Origin: Thermoflexus sp042408365
GTDB taxonomy: Bacteria; Chloroflexota; Anaerolineae; Thermoflexales; Thermoflexaceae
NCBI RefSeq assembly: GCF_042408365.1
Contig: NZ_JBHOQJ010000296.1
Location: 1-30,587, forward strand
Reading direction: 5' to 3'
DNA: 30,587 nucleotides
Positions 1-7,220 of this stretch are shown here, piece after piece. Under the pieces are notes generated by a model. The model made no database searches and had not been told where the DNA came from. It saw only the letters and a list, made by a program, of their open reading frames with translations. How positions within the stretch are numbered: the first letter of the stretch is position 1; each line of letters begins with the position of its first letter. A program made the position numbers and the translations under genes.

Positions 1-54
1 GCCTTTGGCGCCCGGCTCACCCCCAAATCCCCACGAGGAAACCAACGGCCTAGG
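1..54 (+). repeat. Right half of dispersed double-hairpin element, cut by window start
   Basis: The first bases carry the right arm of a GC hairpin (GGCGCCCGGCT), then CCCCCAAA and the right-end motif ACGAGGAAACCAACGGC. The same order is seen at 5079-5117 (GGCGCCGCCCCAAAAA, then ACGAGGAAATCAACCGC) and at 28858-28890. The left arm is missing because the window starts inside the element. Bases 55-104 hold nothing I recognise. Confidence 0.7.
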
Positions 55-104
55 TTCGAGAAAACACCAGGTGGGAAGGCCATTGAAGGCACCATCCCCC
101 TTGA

Positions 105-1322
105 TTATAAGGGGAGATAACCCCGTAGTATGGAAGGAAAGAGCGCATAGAAGGCGGTGGCTTGGACCACCTCGCTCAGCGGGATGTGTTCATCGACCCG
201 ATGGGCGTAGGTCTCATCCCCGGGCCCGAAGCCGATGCTGGGGATGCCGGCCTTCCCCGCCCAATAGGTGCCGTTGGTCGAGAAATCCCATTTCCCGGTG
301 GGCCGTCGCTCTCCCCAGAGGGCCTGGATCGTCGCCTGGCCCGCCTGGACCAGCGGGTGGGATTCCTCCAGCGCCCAGGCCGGGAAGTATTTCTCGACCG
401 GATACCGGAAGCCGGTGTAACTGGGGTCCTCGTAACGCAAGATCTCCACCCGCATCGCCCTTCGATGCTCCGGCGGGATGCACGCCTCCACCTGGGCCAG
501 GGCCTCCTCCTGGGTCTCCCCGAAGGTCAGCCGGCGGTCGATGTAGATGGTGCACTCGTCGGGGACGGCGTTGATGGAGGGGGTGCGGCTTTCGATCATA
601 GTGACCGTGATGGTCCCCCGGCCGAGGAACTCGTGGGATTTCAGTTGAGGATCCAGATCCCGGATCGCGGCGATCACCGGGAGCATCTTGTAGATGGCGT
701 TGTCGCCGAGCCAGTTGGAGGCCGCGTGGGCGCTCCGCCCCTTGGCCACCACCTTCAACTCCACCCGCCCCCGGTGCCCGCGATAGACGCGCAAGCCGGT
801 GGGCTCCCCGATCACCACCGCGTCGGGCCGGATCTTCGGGTCGACCTCGACGAAGATATTCGGGGCCAGCCCGTCACACCACTCCTCCATGTTGCCAAAA
901 TAGTAAACCGTCCACCCTTCCAGCAGCCCCAGGTCACGGGCGATGGCCAGGCCATAGATCATGCCGGGGGTGGATCCCTTCTCATCGCATGCGCCGCGGG
1001 CGTAGAAGAGGTCGCCCTCCAGACGCCCCCGAAACGGATCCCAGGCCCATTGCTCGGGGTCCCCGACGCCGACGGTATCCAGGTGGCTGTCGTAGACCAG
1101 CACGCGGGGGCCGTGGCCGATCCGCCCCCGGATGTTCCCCATCACGTCGAAGCGGATGTCCTCGAACCCCAGGCGGCCCATCTCCTCGGCCACCCGTTCC
1201 CCCACGGCCCGGATCTGGGCGTCATGGCTGGGGATGGCCACGATATCGAAGAAGAAGCGCAGGAGCTCCTCACGGCGCGCTTCCACAGCCTGACGGATTT
1301 TCCCAACCACCTCGGCGCTCAT
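105..1322 (-). CDS. ygeY: M20 family metallohydrolase, YgeY-like
   Basis: This 405-residue protein belongs to the M20 peptidase/deacylase family and closely resembles the YgeY group, which is named for its link to selenium-dependent metabolism. Visible metal-site motifs are YDSHLDTV (His80, Asp82), GACDEKG (Asp113), NMEEW (Glu146/147) and a late YAHRVDEH histidine. The motif IGEPTGLRVYRGHRGR marks the start of the dimerisation domain. Family members hydrolyse amide bonds in the cytoplasm; the substrate here cannot be read from sequence. The ATG at 1322 was chosen because GGAGGG lies about seven bases upstream. The frame stays open far upstream, but that part overlaps enolase and looks like shadow sequence. 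The gene lies 161 bases downstream of enolase on the same strand, with two strong hairpins between, so it may be transcribed separately. None of the usual purine, hydantoinase or selenium genes are in the window. Confidence 0.88.
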   Translation of the reverse strand: MSAEVVGKIRQAVEARREELLRFFFDIVAIPSHDAQIRAVGERVAEEMGRLGFEDIRFDVMGNIRGRIGHGPRVLVYDSHLDTVGVGDPEQWAWDPFRGRLEGDLFYARGACDEKGSTPGMIYGLAIARDLGLLEGWTVYYFGNMEEWCDGLAPNIFVEVDPKIRPDAVVIGEPTGLRVYRGHRGRVELKVVAKGRSAHAASNWLGDNAIYKMLPVIAAIRDLDPQLKSHEFLGRGTITVTMIESRTPSINAVPDECTIYIDRRLTFGETQEEALAQVEACIPPEHRRAMRVEILRYEDPSYTGFRYPVEKYFPAWALEESHPLVQAGQATIQALWGERRPTGKWDFSTNGTYWAGKAGIPSIGFGPGDETYAHRVDEHIPLSEVVQATAFYALFPSILRGYLPL

Positions 1323-1349
1323 GGTCGATCTCCCTCCAAAAGATAATTT

Positions 1350-1385
1350 ACAAGGGGCGGACCGCATCAGCGGTCTGCCCCTTGT
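1350..1385. repeat. Perfect 16-bp hairpin (GGGGCGG palindrome 1), possible eno terminator
   Basis: ACAAGGGGCGGACCGC, a four-base ATCA loop, then GCGGTCTGCCCCTTGT. All 16 positions pair if one G-T is allowed. It lies downstream of eno on the minus strand, where it is followed by AAATTATCTTTT, a weak U-rich tail. It may end eno transcripts or stabilise their 3' ends. Its core resembles the hairpins at 1407, 4852 and 7994. Confidence 0.6.
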
Positions 1386-1406
1386 GGAAAATCTTCCCGA
1401 ACGAAA

Positions 1407-1439
1407 CATGGGGCGGGCTGTGCAGCGGGCCGCCCCATG
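1407..1439. repeat. GGGGCGG palindrome 2
   Basis: CATGGGGCGG (1407-1416) pairs with CCGCCCCATG (1430-1439). The inner part GCTGTGCAGC can form its own small stem. It stands in tandem with the hairpin at 1350-1385 in the eno-ygeY gap. Confidence 0.5.
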
Positions 1440-1483
1440 CTCCCCTCCCCGGCCGCTCCACCGCCTATAAGGTCGGAGGGGGT

Positions 1484-2821
1484 TTAACGCGTGAGCAGGC
1501 TTTCCGATTCCGCATCCTTCCTCCAGCCTGGAAAGGCCGAGCGGCCGGCGAACTGGGCGCTCTCTCCCAACTCCTCTTCGATGCGCAGCAGCCGGTTGTA
1601 TTTGGCCACCCGGTCGCTCCGACACGGCGCCCCCGTCTTGATCTGCCCGGCGTTCAGGGCCACCGCCAGGTCCGCGATGAAGGTGTCCTCCGTCTCGCCG
1701 CTCCGGTGGGAGATGATCAGCCCCCACCCCGCCCGCTGGGCCAGCCGCGCCGCCTGGATGGCCTCCGTCAGCGTCCCGATTTGGTTCACCTTGCACAGCA
1801 GCGCGTTGCACGCCCGCTCGGCGATGGCCCGGCGGATGCGGCTCACGTTGGTCACCAGGAGGTCATCCCCCACCAGTTGGATCCGATCTCCCAGCCGCTC
1901 GGAGAGATGCCGCCACCCCTCCCAATCGTCCTCCGCCATCCCATCCTCGATGGAGAGGATGGGATACTGCTCGACCCAGCGGGCGTAGAGCTCAGCCAGC
2001 TCCGGCGCCCGCAGGGACCGGCCCTCTTTGCGCAGCACGTAAACTCCATCCTGGTAGAGCTCGCTGGCCGCCGCATCCAGCCCCAGGGCGATCTGCTCCC
2101 CCGGCGCATATCCCGCCGCCTGGATCGCCTCCAGGATCAGCTCGATGGCCTCCTGGTTCGACCGCAGGTTCGGGGCGAAGCCTCCCTCATCCCCTACGTT
2201 GGTGCTGTAACCCCGCTTCTTAAGGACCTTCTTGAGGTGATGATAGACCTCCGCTCCCCAACGCAGGGCCTCAGCGAACGAGGGGGCACCCACTGGGAGG
2301 ATGAGGAACTCCTGGAGATCCGCCGAGTCATCGGCGTGTTTGCCGCCGTTGAGGATATTCATCATGGGAACCGGCAGCACCCGGGCCTCCACACCCCCTA
2401 GATAGCGGTAGAGGGGAAGGCCTAAGGAACGCGCGGCCGCGACCGCCACCGCCAGGCTGACGCCCAGGATGGCATTGGCCCCCAGCTCCTGCTTGTTCTC
2501 GGTGCCGTCCAGGCTGATCAGCGCCTCATCGATCCCGATTTGATCCAGGGCGTCCCAGCCCACCAGCTCCTCGGCGATGCGGGTGTTCACGTTCTCCACC
2601 GCCTTGAGGACCCCTTTCCCCAGATAACGGGAAGGGTCCTCATCCCGGAGCTCCCAGGCTTCGTGGGCGCCGGTGCTGGCCCCCGAAGGCACGGCCGCCT
2701 GACCGACGGTGCCGTCGGCCAGATGCACTTCCACTTCCACGGTCGGATTGCCTCGTGAGTCCAGGATCTCCCGCGCCCGCACCATCTCGATCCGCGTGGG
2801 GAAATCCAGCGCTCGCGCCAT
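1484..2821 (-). CDS. eno: Enolase
   Basis: Enolase interconverts 2-phosphoglycerate and phosphoenolpyruvate in glycolysis and gluconeogenesis. The 445-residue product shows the family landmarks in order: ARQILDSRGNPTVEVEV-like N-terminus (here AREILDSRGNPTVEVEV), SIEDGMAEDDW, VGDDLLVTN, the lysine in LLCKVNQIGTLTEA, the signature ISHRSGETEDT, and the C-terminal TGAPCRSDRVAKYNRLLRIEEE. Length is near the usual 430 with a short extra tail. The ATG at 2821 follows GGGGGGAA by seven bases and gives the standard N-terminus. A consensus TATAAT lies about 32 bases upstream of the start. The frame extends upstream to 2881, but that part runs through the promoter and is not expected to be translated. 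Confidence 0.97.
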   Translation of the reverse strand: MARALDFPTRIEMVRAREILDSRGNPTVEVEVHLADGTVGQAAVPSGASTGAHEAWELRDEDPSRYLGKGVLKAVENVNTRIAEELVGWDALDQIGIDEALISLDGTENKQELGANAILGVSLAVAVAAARSLGLPLYRYLGGVEARVLPVPMMNILNGGKHADDSADLQEFLILPVGAPSFAEALRWGAEVYHHLKKVLKKRGYSTNVGDEGGFAPNLRSNQEAIELILEAIQAAGYAPGEQIALGLDAAASELYQDGVYVLRKEGRSLRAPELAELYARWVEQYPILSIEDGMAEDDWEGWRHLSERLGDRIQLVGDDLLVTNVSRIRRAIAERACNALLCKVNQIGTLTEAIQAARLAQRAGWGLIISHRSGETEDTFIADLAVALNAGQIKTGAPCRSDRVAKYNRLLRIEEELGESAQFAGRSAFPGWRKDAESESLLTR

Positions 2822-2852
2822 CGTTGCGTTCCCCCCATAAAGTCTCTGTTCG

Positions 2853-2858
2853 ATTATA
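2853..2858 (-). promoter_or_regulatory. -10 box of eno promoter
   Basis: The minus strand reads TATAAT, a perfect match to the sigma-70-type -10 consensus, about 32 bases before the eno ATG. No convincing -35 box stands 16-18 bases upstream. The implied leader is about 25 bases and holds the GGGGGG ribosome site. Confidence 0.5.
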
Positions 2859-3224
2859 GCCAGCCAGGACGGAAAATCCATCTTTATTACAATCCGAAGG
2901 GCTACCCGAAACTCTTCCGCTCACTCGATGCAGCGCCAGATCCGTTGCTGGGATCACTGCTTGGACAAGAGGTAGTTCGATCCTCTTCGGAGGCATCCGC
3001 ATGGAGGCCTGCAATGCAGGTCGGAGTTCCGCGGTTGGTTTTCTCCTGGGGGCTTCATGAACGGAGCTGCGCGCAGAGGGACGCAGCTCCGTCCTCAAAA
3101 CGATTTCATAGAAGCTACGCCGTTCGGAGCCCACTAGAAGAAGCGGGAGAGCCCCACCCCCAAAGCCACTAAAAGACGGCCACCTGCGTAACTTCTATTC
3201 AAAGGGGGAAGGAATTTCCCACCC
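2859..3224. other. Intergenic region with diverged repeat-element copies
   Basis: I see no gene here. The stretch between the eno promoter and the end of the membrane-protein gene holds a minus-strand copy of the dispersed element (about 3008-3110), a second short element-like unit (about 3114-3193), and an 11-bp hairpin at 3061-3092. Confidence 0.6.
3008..3193 (-). repeat. Diverged copy of dispersed double-hairpin element
   Basis: The minus strand shows an A/T core ending in CGTTTTGAGGA. A perfect 11-bp stem follows (ACGGAGCTGCG at 3061-3071 with CGCAGCTCCGT at 3082-3092), then AAGCCCCCAGGAGAAAACC and AACCGCGG. This parallels the order at 28821-28890 (CTTTTGAGGGCC, hairpin, AAAGCCCCCAGGAGGAAACC). 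Next to it, plus-strand bases 3114-3193 begin TACGCCGTTCGGAGCCCAC and end GACGGCCACCTGCGTAA, like the two ends of the element without its hairpins. The alignment was made by eye, so exact limits are uncertain. Confidence 0.5.
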
Positions 3225-3881
3225 CTATGCCCTATTTCCCGCGCCTTCCCCGGACGGATCGGCGGGAAGGCCCAATGCGGCAAGAAAGGCAAACAGCGTT
3301 CCTCCCACCATCCCCAGCCCCATCCAGCCCATCCACCCCCATCGCTCTATCCACTCCTCCCCCAACCGCAGCAACATCACTCCTACCCCCCAGCCCCCCA
3401 AGCCGCCGCCCAGCCCGCTTCCCACCATCCACGTCCACGAATCCTTGGCCAAGCCCCATCCCAGGATCCACTGCGCCGCTCCGGCCCCCAAACCGATCCC
3501 CAGCCCGATTCCCGCACAAACCCAGGCCCAGATCCCCATCCCGGCGGGCCCCTGAGGGATCAGCCGCTCGGGCCCTACCGCCCAGAATAACCCCCACAAC
3601 CCCAACAGCCCGAATGCACCGCCCAGGCCGCTGCCGAGCACCCAGCGCCCTAACCTCCATCCTCGACCTCTCAGTGCCCATCCCTGGCCCCCACCCAGAA
3701 GCACCCCCATCCACAACCCACTTAGCCCCAGGAACAAGGTGATATCGAAGGGGCTTCGAAGGAAAACCCATCGCTTCAACGCGGTCAGCGCCTGATCCAG
3801 CCCGACCATCCCGCCGAGCCCCAGGGCCCCGATTGCCCAATGCGCGCCGAACCAGCGTCCCCACCAGAGCCATCGCTTCAT
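3225..3881 (-). CDS. Trp/Gly-rich integral membrane protein, unknown function
   Basis: I do not recognise a family for this 218-residue protein. By my count it has about 23 tryptophans and 56 glycines, far above normal. It consists of several hydrophobic stretches separated by short Arg- or Glu-bearing loops, so it should lie in the cytoplasmic membrane with perhaps five or six passes. Two segments look alike: WVLGSGLGGAFGLLGLWG (near residue 80) and WMVGSGLGGGLGGWGVG (near residue 150). This suggests an internal duplication of a glycine-zipper-like helix pair. The ATG at 3881 follows GGGAGGG by about six bases, which supports real translation. The gene stands alone, 189 bases downstream of the next minus-strand gene. 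Confidence 0.7.
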   Translation of the reverse strand: MKRWLWWGRWFGAHWAIGALGLGGMVGLDQALTALKRWVFLRSPFDITLFLGLSGLWMGVLLGGGQGWALRGRGWRLGRWVLGSGLGGAFGLLGLWGLFWAVGPERLIPQGPAGMGIWAWVCAGIGLGIGLGAGAAQWILGWGLAKDSWTWMVGSGLGGGLGGWGVGVMLLRLGEEWIERWGWMGWMGLGMVGGTLFAFLAALGLPADPSGEGAGNRA

Positions 3882-4070
3882 ACAGCGCCCTCCCGAAGAA
3901 TTGCCGATGGATGTCGCAGCCTCCAGATTGTGCTTCCCATGATCCGAGCTGCGGGCAAACAGTTCTTTGGTGATCCCCTCGACCGCCCCGGCTTCCTCAC
4001 AAGGATCCGTAAAGACCCCATGGACGCCGGCTCGGGCATGTCCTGCTGCATCCGTCGTCCCGACCCCGCT

Positions 4071-4769
4071 TCACGGCTGCTTCCCCGTTGGACTTGGGAA
4101 ACGCGCGTATTCGATCCACGGAAACACCGGCATCACCCGGTCGGCGTAACCCAGCCGACCACCCCACATCCGGTAAACCCAGTGGGTGCGTACCCAGGCC
4201 TCCAGTTCAGCCCCGATGGCGTCCACCAGCTCCACCTCCGGACGGTGAAGCCAGAACCGTAGATCCTCCGGTTGGTGCAGCCATCCCGTCAAATGAGTAA
4301 TGATGGGCGCCTCCTCCGGATCGCCTGACCATCCGGCATGCTCCAGCCAACGAGGATCGATATCCTCCCGACGCCAGGTGCGGGGATCCATCCAGCCGCC
4401 CCAAGCGAAGTCCGGCGCCAGCACCCCTGCCACACTTTCGAACTCCAGATGATTGGAATCCAGCAGCACCCGAACCGCCCGCAGGGAGAGCGGCGACCGG
4501 AAGGTGATTTGAACCGGAATCGGACCAGGCCACGGCGCTTCCAGCAGACGGCGAAGGCGGGCCGCGTTTGCGCTCCGATAGGCCTCCAAATGCTCAGGGG
4601 TGTTGGCGGGGAGCTCGACGCGGATCACCCAGAGGCCGCTCGGCTCTCGGAGGGCCGTTGCGCGCTCGGTTTCCGTGCGCCAGTCAAGGGGGATCGTCGC
4701 CGCTTGGGGAAAGGTAGCCCCCATGAACAGCACGATGAACAACAACCCGAGCACGATCTTTGCTTTCAT
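4071..4769 (-). CDS. Secreted protein of unknown function
   Basis: This 232-residue protein starts with a clear signal peptide: Lys-rich n-region, a hydrophobic core ending in FMGATFPQAA, then the mature start near residue 25. It is therefore predicted to be exported. The mature part is acidic and Trp-rich (WGGWMDPRTWRREDID, WLHQPEDLRFW). It has no cysteine and no motif I can assign. The ATG follows AGGAG by about seven bases. It precedes the membrane protein gene on the same strand after a 189-base gap, so the two may or may not share a transcript. I name no function. Confidence 0.7.
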   Translation of the reverse strand: MKAKIVLGLLFIVLFMGATFPQAATIPLDWRTETERATALREPSGLWVIRVELPANTPEHLEAYRSANAARLRRLLEAPWPGPIPVQITFRSPLSLRAVRVLLDSNHLEFESVAGVLAPDFAWGGWMDPRTWRREDIDPRWLEHAGWSGDPEEAPIITHLTGWLHQPEDLRFWLHRPEVELVDAIGAELEAWVRTHWVYRMWGGRLGYADRVMPVFPWIEYARFPSPTGKQP

Positions 4770-4851
4770 TGTGATCTCCTGATCAGTGTCATCACGTGGT
4801 CATGCCCATGAACCCCAATTTGGGAGTTCGAGCTGGCTTTGCTTTGTCATG

Positions 4852-4879
4852 CGGGGTGGGCCGCGTCAGCGACCCCCCG
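4852..4879. repeat. GGGGCGG-type palindrome 3
   Basis: CGGGGTGGGCCGC, loop GTCA, then GCGACCCCCCG. The stem has two or three mismatches. It resembles the hairpins at 1350, 1407 and 7994 in the GGGGYGG..CCGC plus TCA/TGA-loop design. Confidence 0.4.
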
Positions 4880-4970
4880 TATAGCAATCCCACGAACCGT
4901 GAGATCGACGCCGCGAATTGGAGAACTATTTCTGTTCGCGACAGAGCATCCCCCAAAATGGATAAGAGTT

Positions 4971-5125
4971 ACGTAGTTCGGGGCGCGTGGGGAGAGGCGG
5001 AAGGCCCCCCTTCCCACGGCCCTTTGGGCCGTGGGAAGGGGGATGAAAACATTTTTTGGGGCGGAGCCGGGCGCCTTCGGCGCCGCCCCAAAAACTCCAC
5101 GAGGAAATCAACCGCATAATTCCTA
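4971..5125 (+). repeat. Dispersed double-hairpin element, best complete copy
   Basis: The left end AGTTACGTAGTTCGGGG leads into GGCGGAAGG. Hairpin 1 is a perfect 17-bp stem with a TTT loop (5006-5022 with 5026-5042). The core is ATGAAAACATTTTTT. Hairpin 2 combines GGCGCC-TTC-GGCGCC (5070-5084) with an outer TTTTTGGGGC/GCCCCAAAAA stem (5053-5062 with 5085-5094). The right end is ACGAGGAAATCAACCGCATAATTCCTA. The last 16 bases (5110-5125) recur exactly, inverted, at 30411-30426. No coding capacity is visible. Confidence 0.75.
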
Positions 5126-5188
5126 AATGGAAAAGCGTTGGCTTGTTTTCATTGTAATTAGTGGGAAGCTCATCCCACAACGGTATTT

Positions 5189-5210
5189 TTCACAGGAGGC
5201 CTCCTGTGAA
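5189..5210. repeat. Perfect 22-bp palindrome
   Basis: TTCACAGGAGG is followed directly by its reverse complement CCTCCTGTGAA. A second copy of part of it (CCCACAGGCCTCCTTCAGG) follows, and GTGGGA..TCCCAC lies just before at 5161-5178. It could be a dimer-binding site or form a cruciform; no gene starts nearby to decide. Confidence 0.6.
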
Positions 5211-5406
5211 TTCCCACAGGCCTCCTTCAGGGTTGGACTTGGAAGAGACGGACAACATGGCCTCCCGTCCGGGCTCCCGGCCTACGCAGGATAAGCCCCT
5301 GAGTGGGCACGGTGGCCTTTGGCAGCCCCACCCGCTTCCAAATCCCCCCGGATGGAAAATCGGCTGGGGCCTTCGCCCTGCCTGGCCTAGCCCCCGAAAC
5401 CCTCAA

Positions 5407-6048
5407 TCAACAAGAGACCTCCTCCCCGGAAGGCCCCTCAAGCCAGCCCCGCCGGATCGCCTCCCGAACAGCGGCCGCCCGGTTGTTGACCCCCAGCCGC
5501 TGGAAGATCTGGCCCAGATGATACCCCACCGTCCGCGGCGAGATCCCCAGACGGTGCGCGATGGCCCGATCGGTGAGCCCCTCCGCAACCAGCTTCAGGA
5601 TCTCGCGCTCCCGCTCCGTCAGCCCCTTGAGAAGAGCCAAAGCCTGGGCCTTGGCTCGGATCTGCGGGCTGAACGATGTTAAACCCCGCGCCACGCTCTG
5701 CACGGCCGCGGCGATGGCCTCCATCCCCTCCTGCTTAAGCAGATAACCCTCCACCCCAACCGCCATAGCCTCCTGGATCAAAGCTTCGTCCTCGTAAGCG
5801 CTGAGCAGGAGAACCCGAATGGGCCATCCCCGACGCCGGATCTCCCGGGCGAGGGCCAGCCCATCCCGACGGGGGAGTCGGATATCGAGGACCGCCACAT
5901 CAGGCTGCAGACGCTCCAACAGGACGAGGGCCGTTTCGCCATCTCCCGCCTCGCCCACGACTTCGAAGTCGGGAAGCGTGCTCAAAAGAATCCGTAAACC
6001 CAGCCGCAACAATGGATGATCATCCGCCAGCAACACACGAACGGGCAT
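5407..6048 (-). CDS. NarL/LuxR-family response regulator
   Basis: This 213-residue two-component response regulator is expected to bind DNA once phosphorylated. The receiver domain (about 1-120) has the acidic pair Asp9/Asp10, the phosphoacceptor Asp55 in VLDIRLP, Ser83 and Lys105 in YLLKQ. The C-terminal LuxR-type helix-turn-helix (about 142-196) reads LTEREREILKLVAEGLTDRAIA...SPRTVGYHL. Its ATG at 6048 follows GGGAGG and AGGTAGGG. No sensor kinase lies in this window, so it is an orphan here and its signal and targets are unknown. The gene is monocistronic and divergent from the PEBP-like gene. Confidence 0.93.
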   Translation of the reverse strand: MPVRVLLADDHPLLRLGLRILLSTLPDFEVVGEAGDGETALVLLERLQPDVAVLDIRLPRRDGLALAREIRRRGWPIRVLLLSAYEDEALIQEAMAVGVEGYLLKQEGMEAIAAAVQSVARGLTSFSPQIRAKAQALALLKGLTEREREILKLVAEGLTDRAIAHRLGISPRTVGYHLGQIFQRLGVNNRAAAVREAIRRGWLEGPSGEEVSC

Positions 6049-6248
6049 TTGCCCTACCTCCCAAGCTCTTCAGGAGGAAATCGATCGCGGAAGACAGGAC
6101 TTAGGCTTAAATCCCCTGGGCTGCTCGGTTGCGAACAGAAGCCGTCCGTGGGATTCCTGTAGAGGGCGGGGCGCTTACACAGCTCGCCCTTCACAGAAAT
6201 TCCACAAATCGAAAGCTCGCCACTATGAGCCGGGACGACCTCCGCGGT

Positions 6249-6360
6249 TGTTTACGACAGAGCATGTTCAATTAGGGCTGCAGGGAGGGGGGAGCAAAAT
6301 CCTTTGGGGGTGAAGGGCCGCCGAAGGCAGTCCCTCGCCCCTATAAGAAACTCGCCGGAA
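6249..6360 (+). repeat. Degenerate copy of dispersed element
   Basis: GGGAGGGGGGAGCAAAATCC, then TTTGGGGGTGAAGGGCC, GCCGAAGGC and CCCTCGCCCC keep the order core, left arm, loop, right arm of the copy at 5038-5090. Hairpin 1 is lost. The preceding CGACAGAGCAT also occurs upstream of the copy at 4971 (4939-4949). Limits are approximate. Confidence 0.45.
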
Positions 6361-6406
6361 AGCGCATCGGTCATATTTAAAAATCAAATCCGGATGAAGC
6401 AGTATG

Positions 6407-6415
6407 TGCTATGAT
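6407..6415 (+). promoter_or_regulatory. Extended -10 promoter element
   Basis: TGCTATGAT matches the extended -10 form TGnTATAAT with one change. It lies 100 bases upstream of the ATG at 6515. No good -35 box is present, as is common for extended -10 promoters. Confidence 0.4.
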
Positions 6416-6514
6416 GGAAACATGCCCTCCATTGAGACTTCAGCACGTCGCGCATCGAATTTTCCACACACTTTCAAAGAGACATTGCCCATTCAGTTTC
6501 GAGGTGAAACTGCC

Positions 6515-7150
6515 ATGCGGAATTGGATCGGCGTGTTGTGGATGGGTATTTTGCTGCTGTTCGGTGTGGGATGTGGGGTGGCGACTCCAGCATTCCCCAG
6601 GGAAACCCCGACCCACACCCTGAGCTGGACAGTGACCCCCGTGTTGGAGAGAGAACCGACCTCCACCGCTACACCCGGGGGAAGCCTGCCGGATCTCCGT
6701 TTGCGAAGCCCGGCCTTCGCGGAAGGCGAGACCATTCCCCGTGAGTATACCTGTGATGGGGCCGATCGCTCGCCCCCTCTGCGCTGGGATCCTCCTCCAC
6801 CAGGCACCCGGAGCCTGGCCCTGGTGATGGACGACCCCGATGCCCCCGGTGGTCGCTTCGTCCATTGGACCCTTTACGGGATCCCCCCGGAACGAACGGA
6901 GCTTCCTGAAGGGCTGCCTGCCCACCCGGCTCTCGAGGGCATCGGAAGGCAGGGACGGAACGATTTCAGGCGCATCGGCTATGGAGGACCTTGCCCGCCC
7001 CCAGGTCCGCCCCATCGCTACCGGTTCACGCTCTACGCCCTGGACATCCCGCCGGAGCTCCCTCCGGGCGCAAGCCCCACGGACGTGGAGCGCGCGCTGG
7101 AGGGGCATATTCTCGCCGTCGGACGCCTGACCGGGCGCTACGGGCGGTGA
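6515..7150 (+). CDS. YbhB/YbcL-family (PEBP-like) lipoprotein
   Basis: The 211-residue product has a short lipoprotein signal peptide with a cysteine at the end of LLLFGVGC (the -3 residue is atypical). A Thr/Pro-rich linker follows, then a phosphatidylethanolamine-binding-protein-like domain. Family motifs are plain: SPAFAEGETIPREYTCDG, DPDAPGGRFVHWTLYGIP and GYGGPCPPPGPPHRYRFTLYALD. The domain binds small anionic ligands in known relatives; the bacterial role is unclear. It should be anchored outside the cytoplasmic membrane. The ATG at 6515 was preferred to one at 6404 because GAGGTGAA stands just upstream and the signal peptide follows at once. The gene stands alone. Confidence 0.88.
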   Translation: MRNWIGVLWMGILLLFGVGCGVATPAFPRETPTHTLSWTVTPVLEREPTSTATPGGSLPDLRLRSPAFAEGETIPREYTCDGADRSPPLRWDPPPPGTRSLALVMDDPDAPGGRFVHWTLYGIPPERTELPEGLPAHPALEGIGRQGRNDFRRIGYGGPCPPPGPPHRYRFTLYALDIPPELPPGASPTDVERALEGHILAVGRLTGRYGR

Positions 7151-7194
7151 GGAGAGCCGGGCTGGGGGCCATCGAGCCATGTCTCGGTATGTTC

Positions 7195-7220
7195 AGCCGG
7201 GCGCTTTTCGCCCCCCGGCT
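7195..7220. terminator. Possible shared hairpin between convergent genes
   Basis: AGCCGGGCG (7195-7203), loop CTTTT, then CGCCCCCCGGCT form a GC-rich stem with one small bulge. It lies between the 3' ends of the PEBP-like and HIT genes, which converge. There is no U-tract on either strand, so its use as an intrinsic terminator is uncertain. Confidence 0.35.

Larger units (their letters stand above)
4770..5406. other. Long intergenic region rich in hairpins
   Basis: No credible gene is visible in these 637 bases. An open frame on the plus strand (4796-5119) runs straight through two hairpins of the repeat element and has no ribosome site. The region contains the palindrome at 4852-4879, the best copy of the dispersed element (4971-5125), and a perfect 22-bp palindrome at 5189-5210. 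Confidence 0.7.
6049..6514. other. Divergent intergenic region
   Basis: These 466 bases separate the response regulator and PEBP-like genes, which are transcribed away from each other. They hold a degenerate repeat copy (about 6249-6360) and an extended -10 promoter for the plus-strand gene. The frame of the downstream gene is open back to 6404, but the start at 6515 is better supported. No other gene is visible. Confidence 0.6.

Noticed and set aside
162..1346. Long plus-strand open frame antisense to the M20 hydrolase
   Set aside because: Low-complexity His/Pro/Gly/Asp-rich translation, opposite a clear family protein; a high-GC shadow frame.
1323..1811. N-terminal extension of the M20 hydrolase into enolase
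   Set aside because: It overlaps the enolase coding region and crosses two hairpins, and a good ribosome site supports the start at 1322.
4796..5119. Possible small plus-strand gene
   Set aside because: It runs through both perfect hairpins of the repeat element and lacks a ribosome site.
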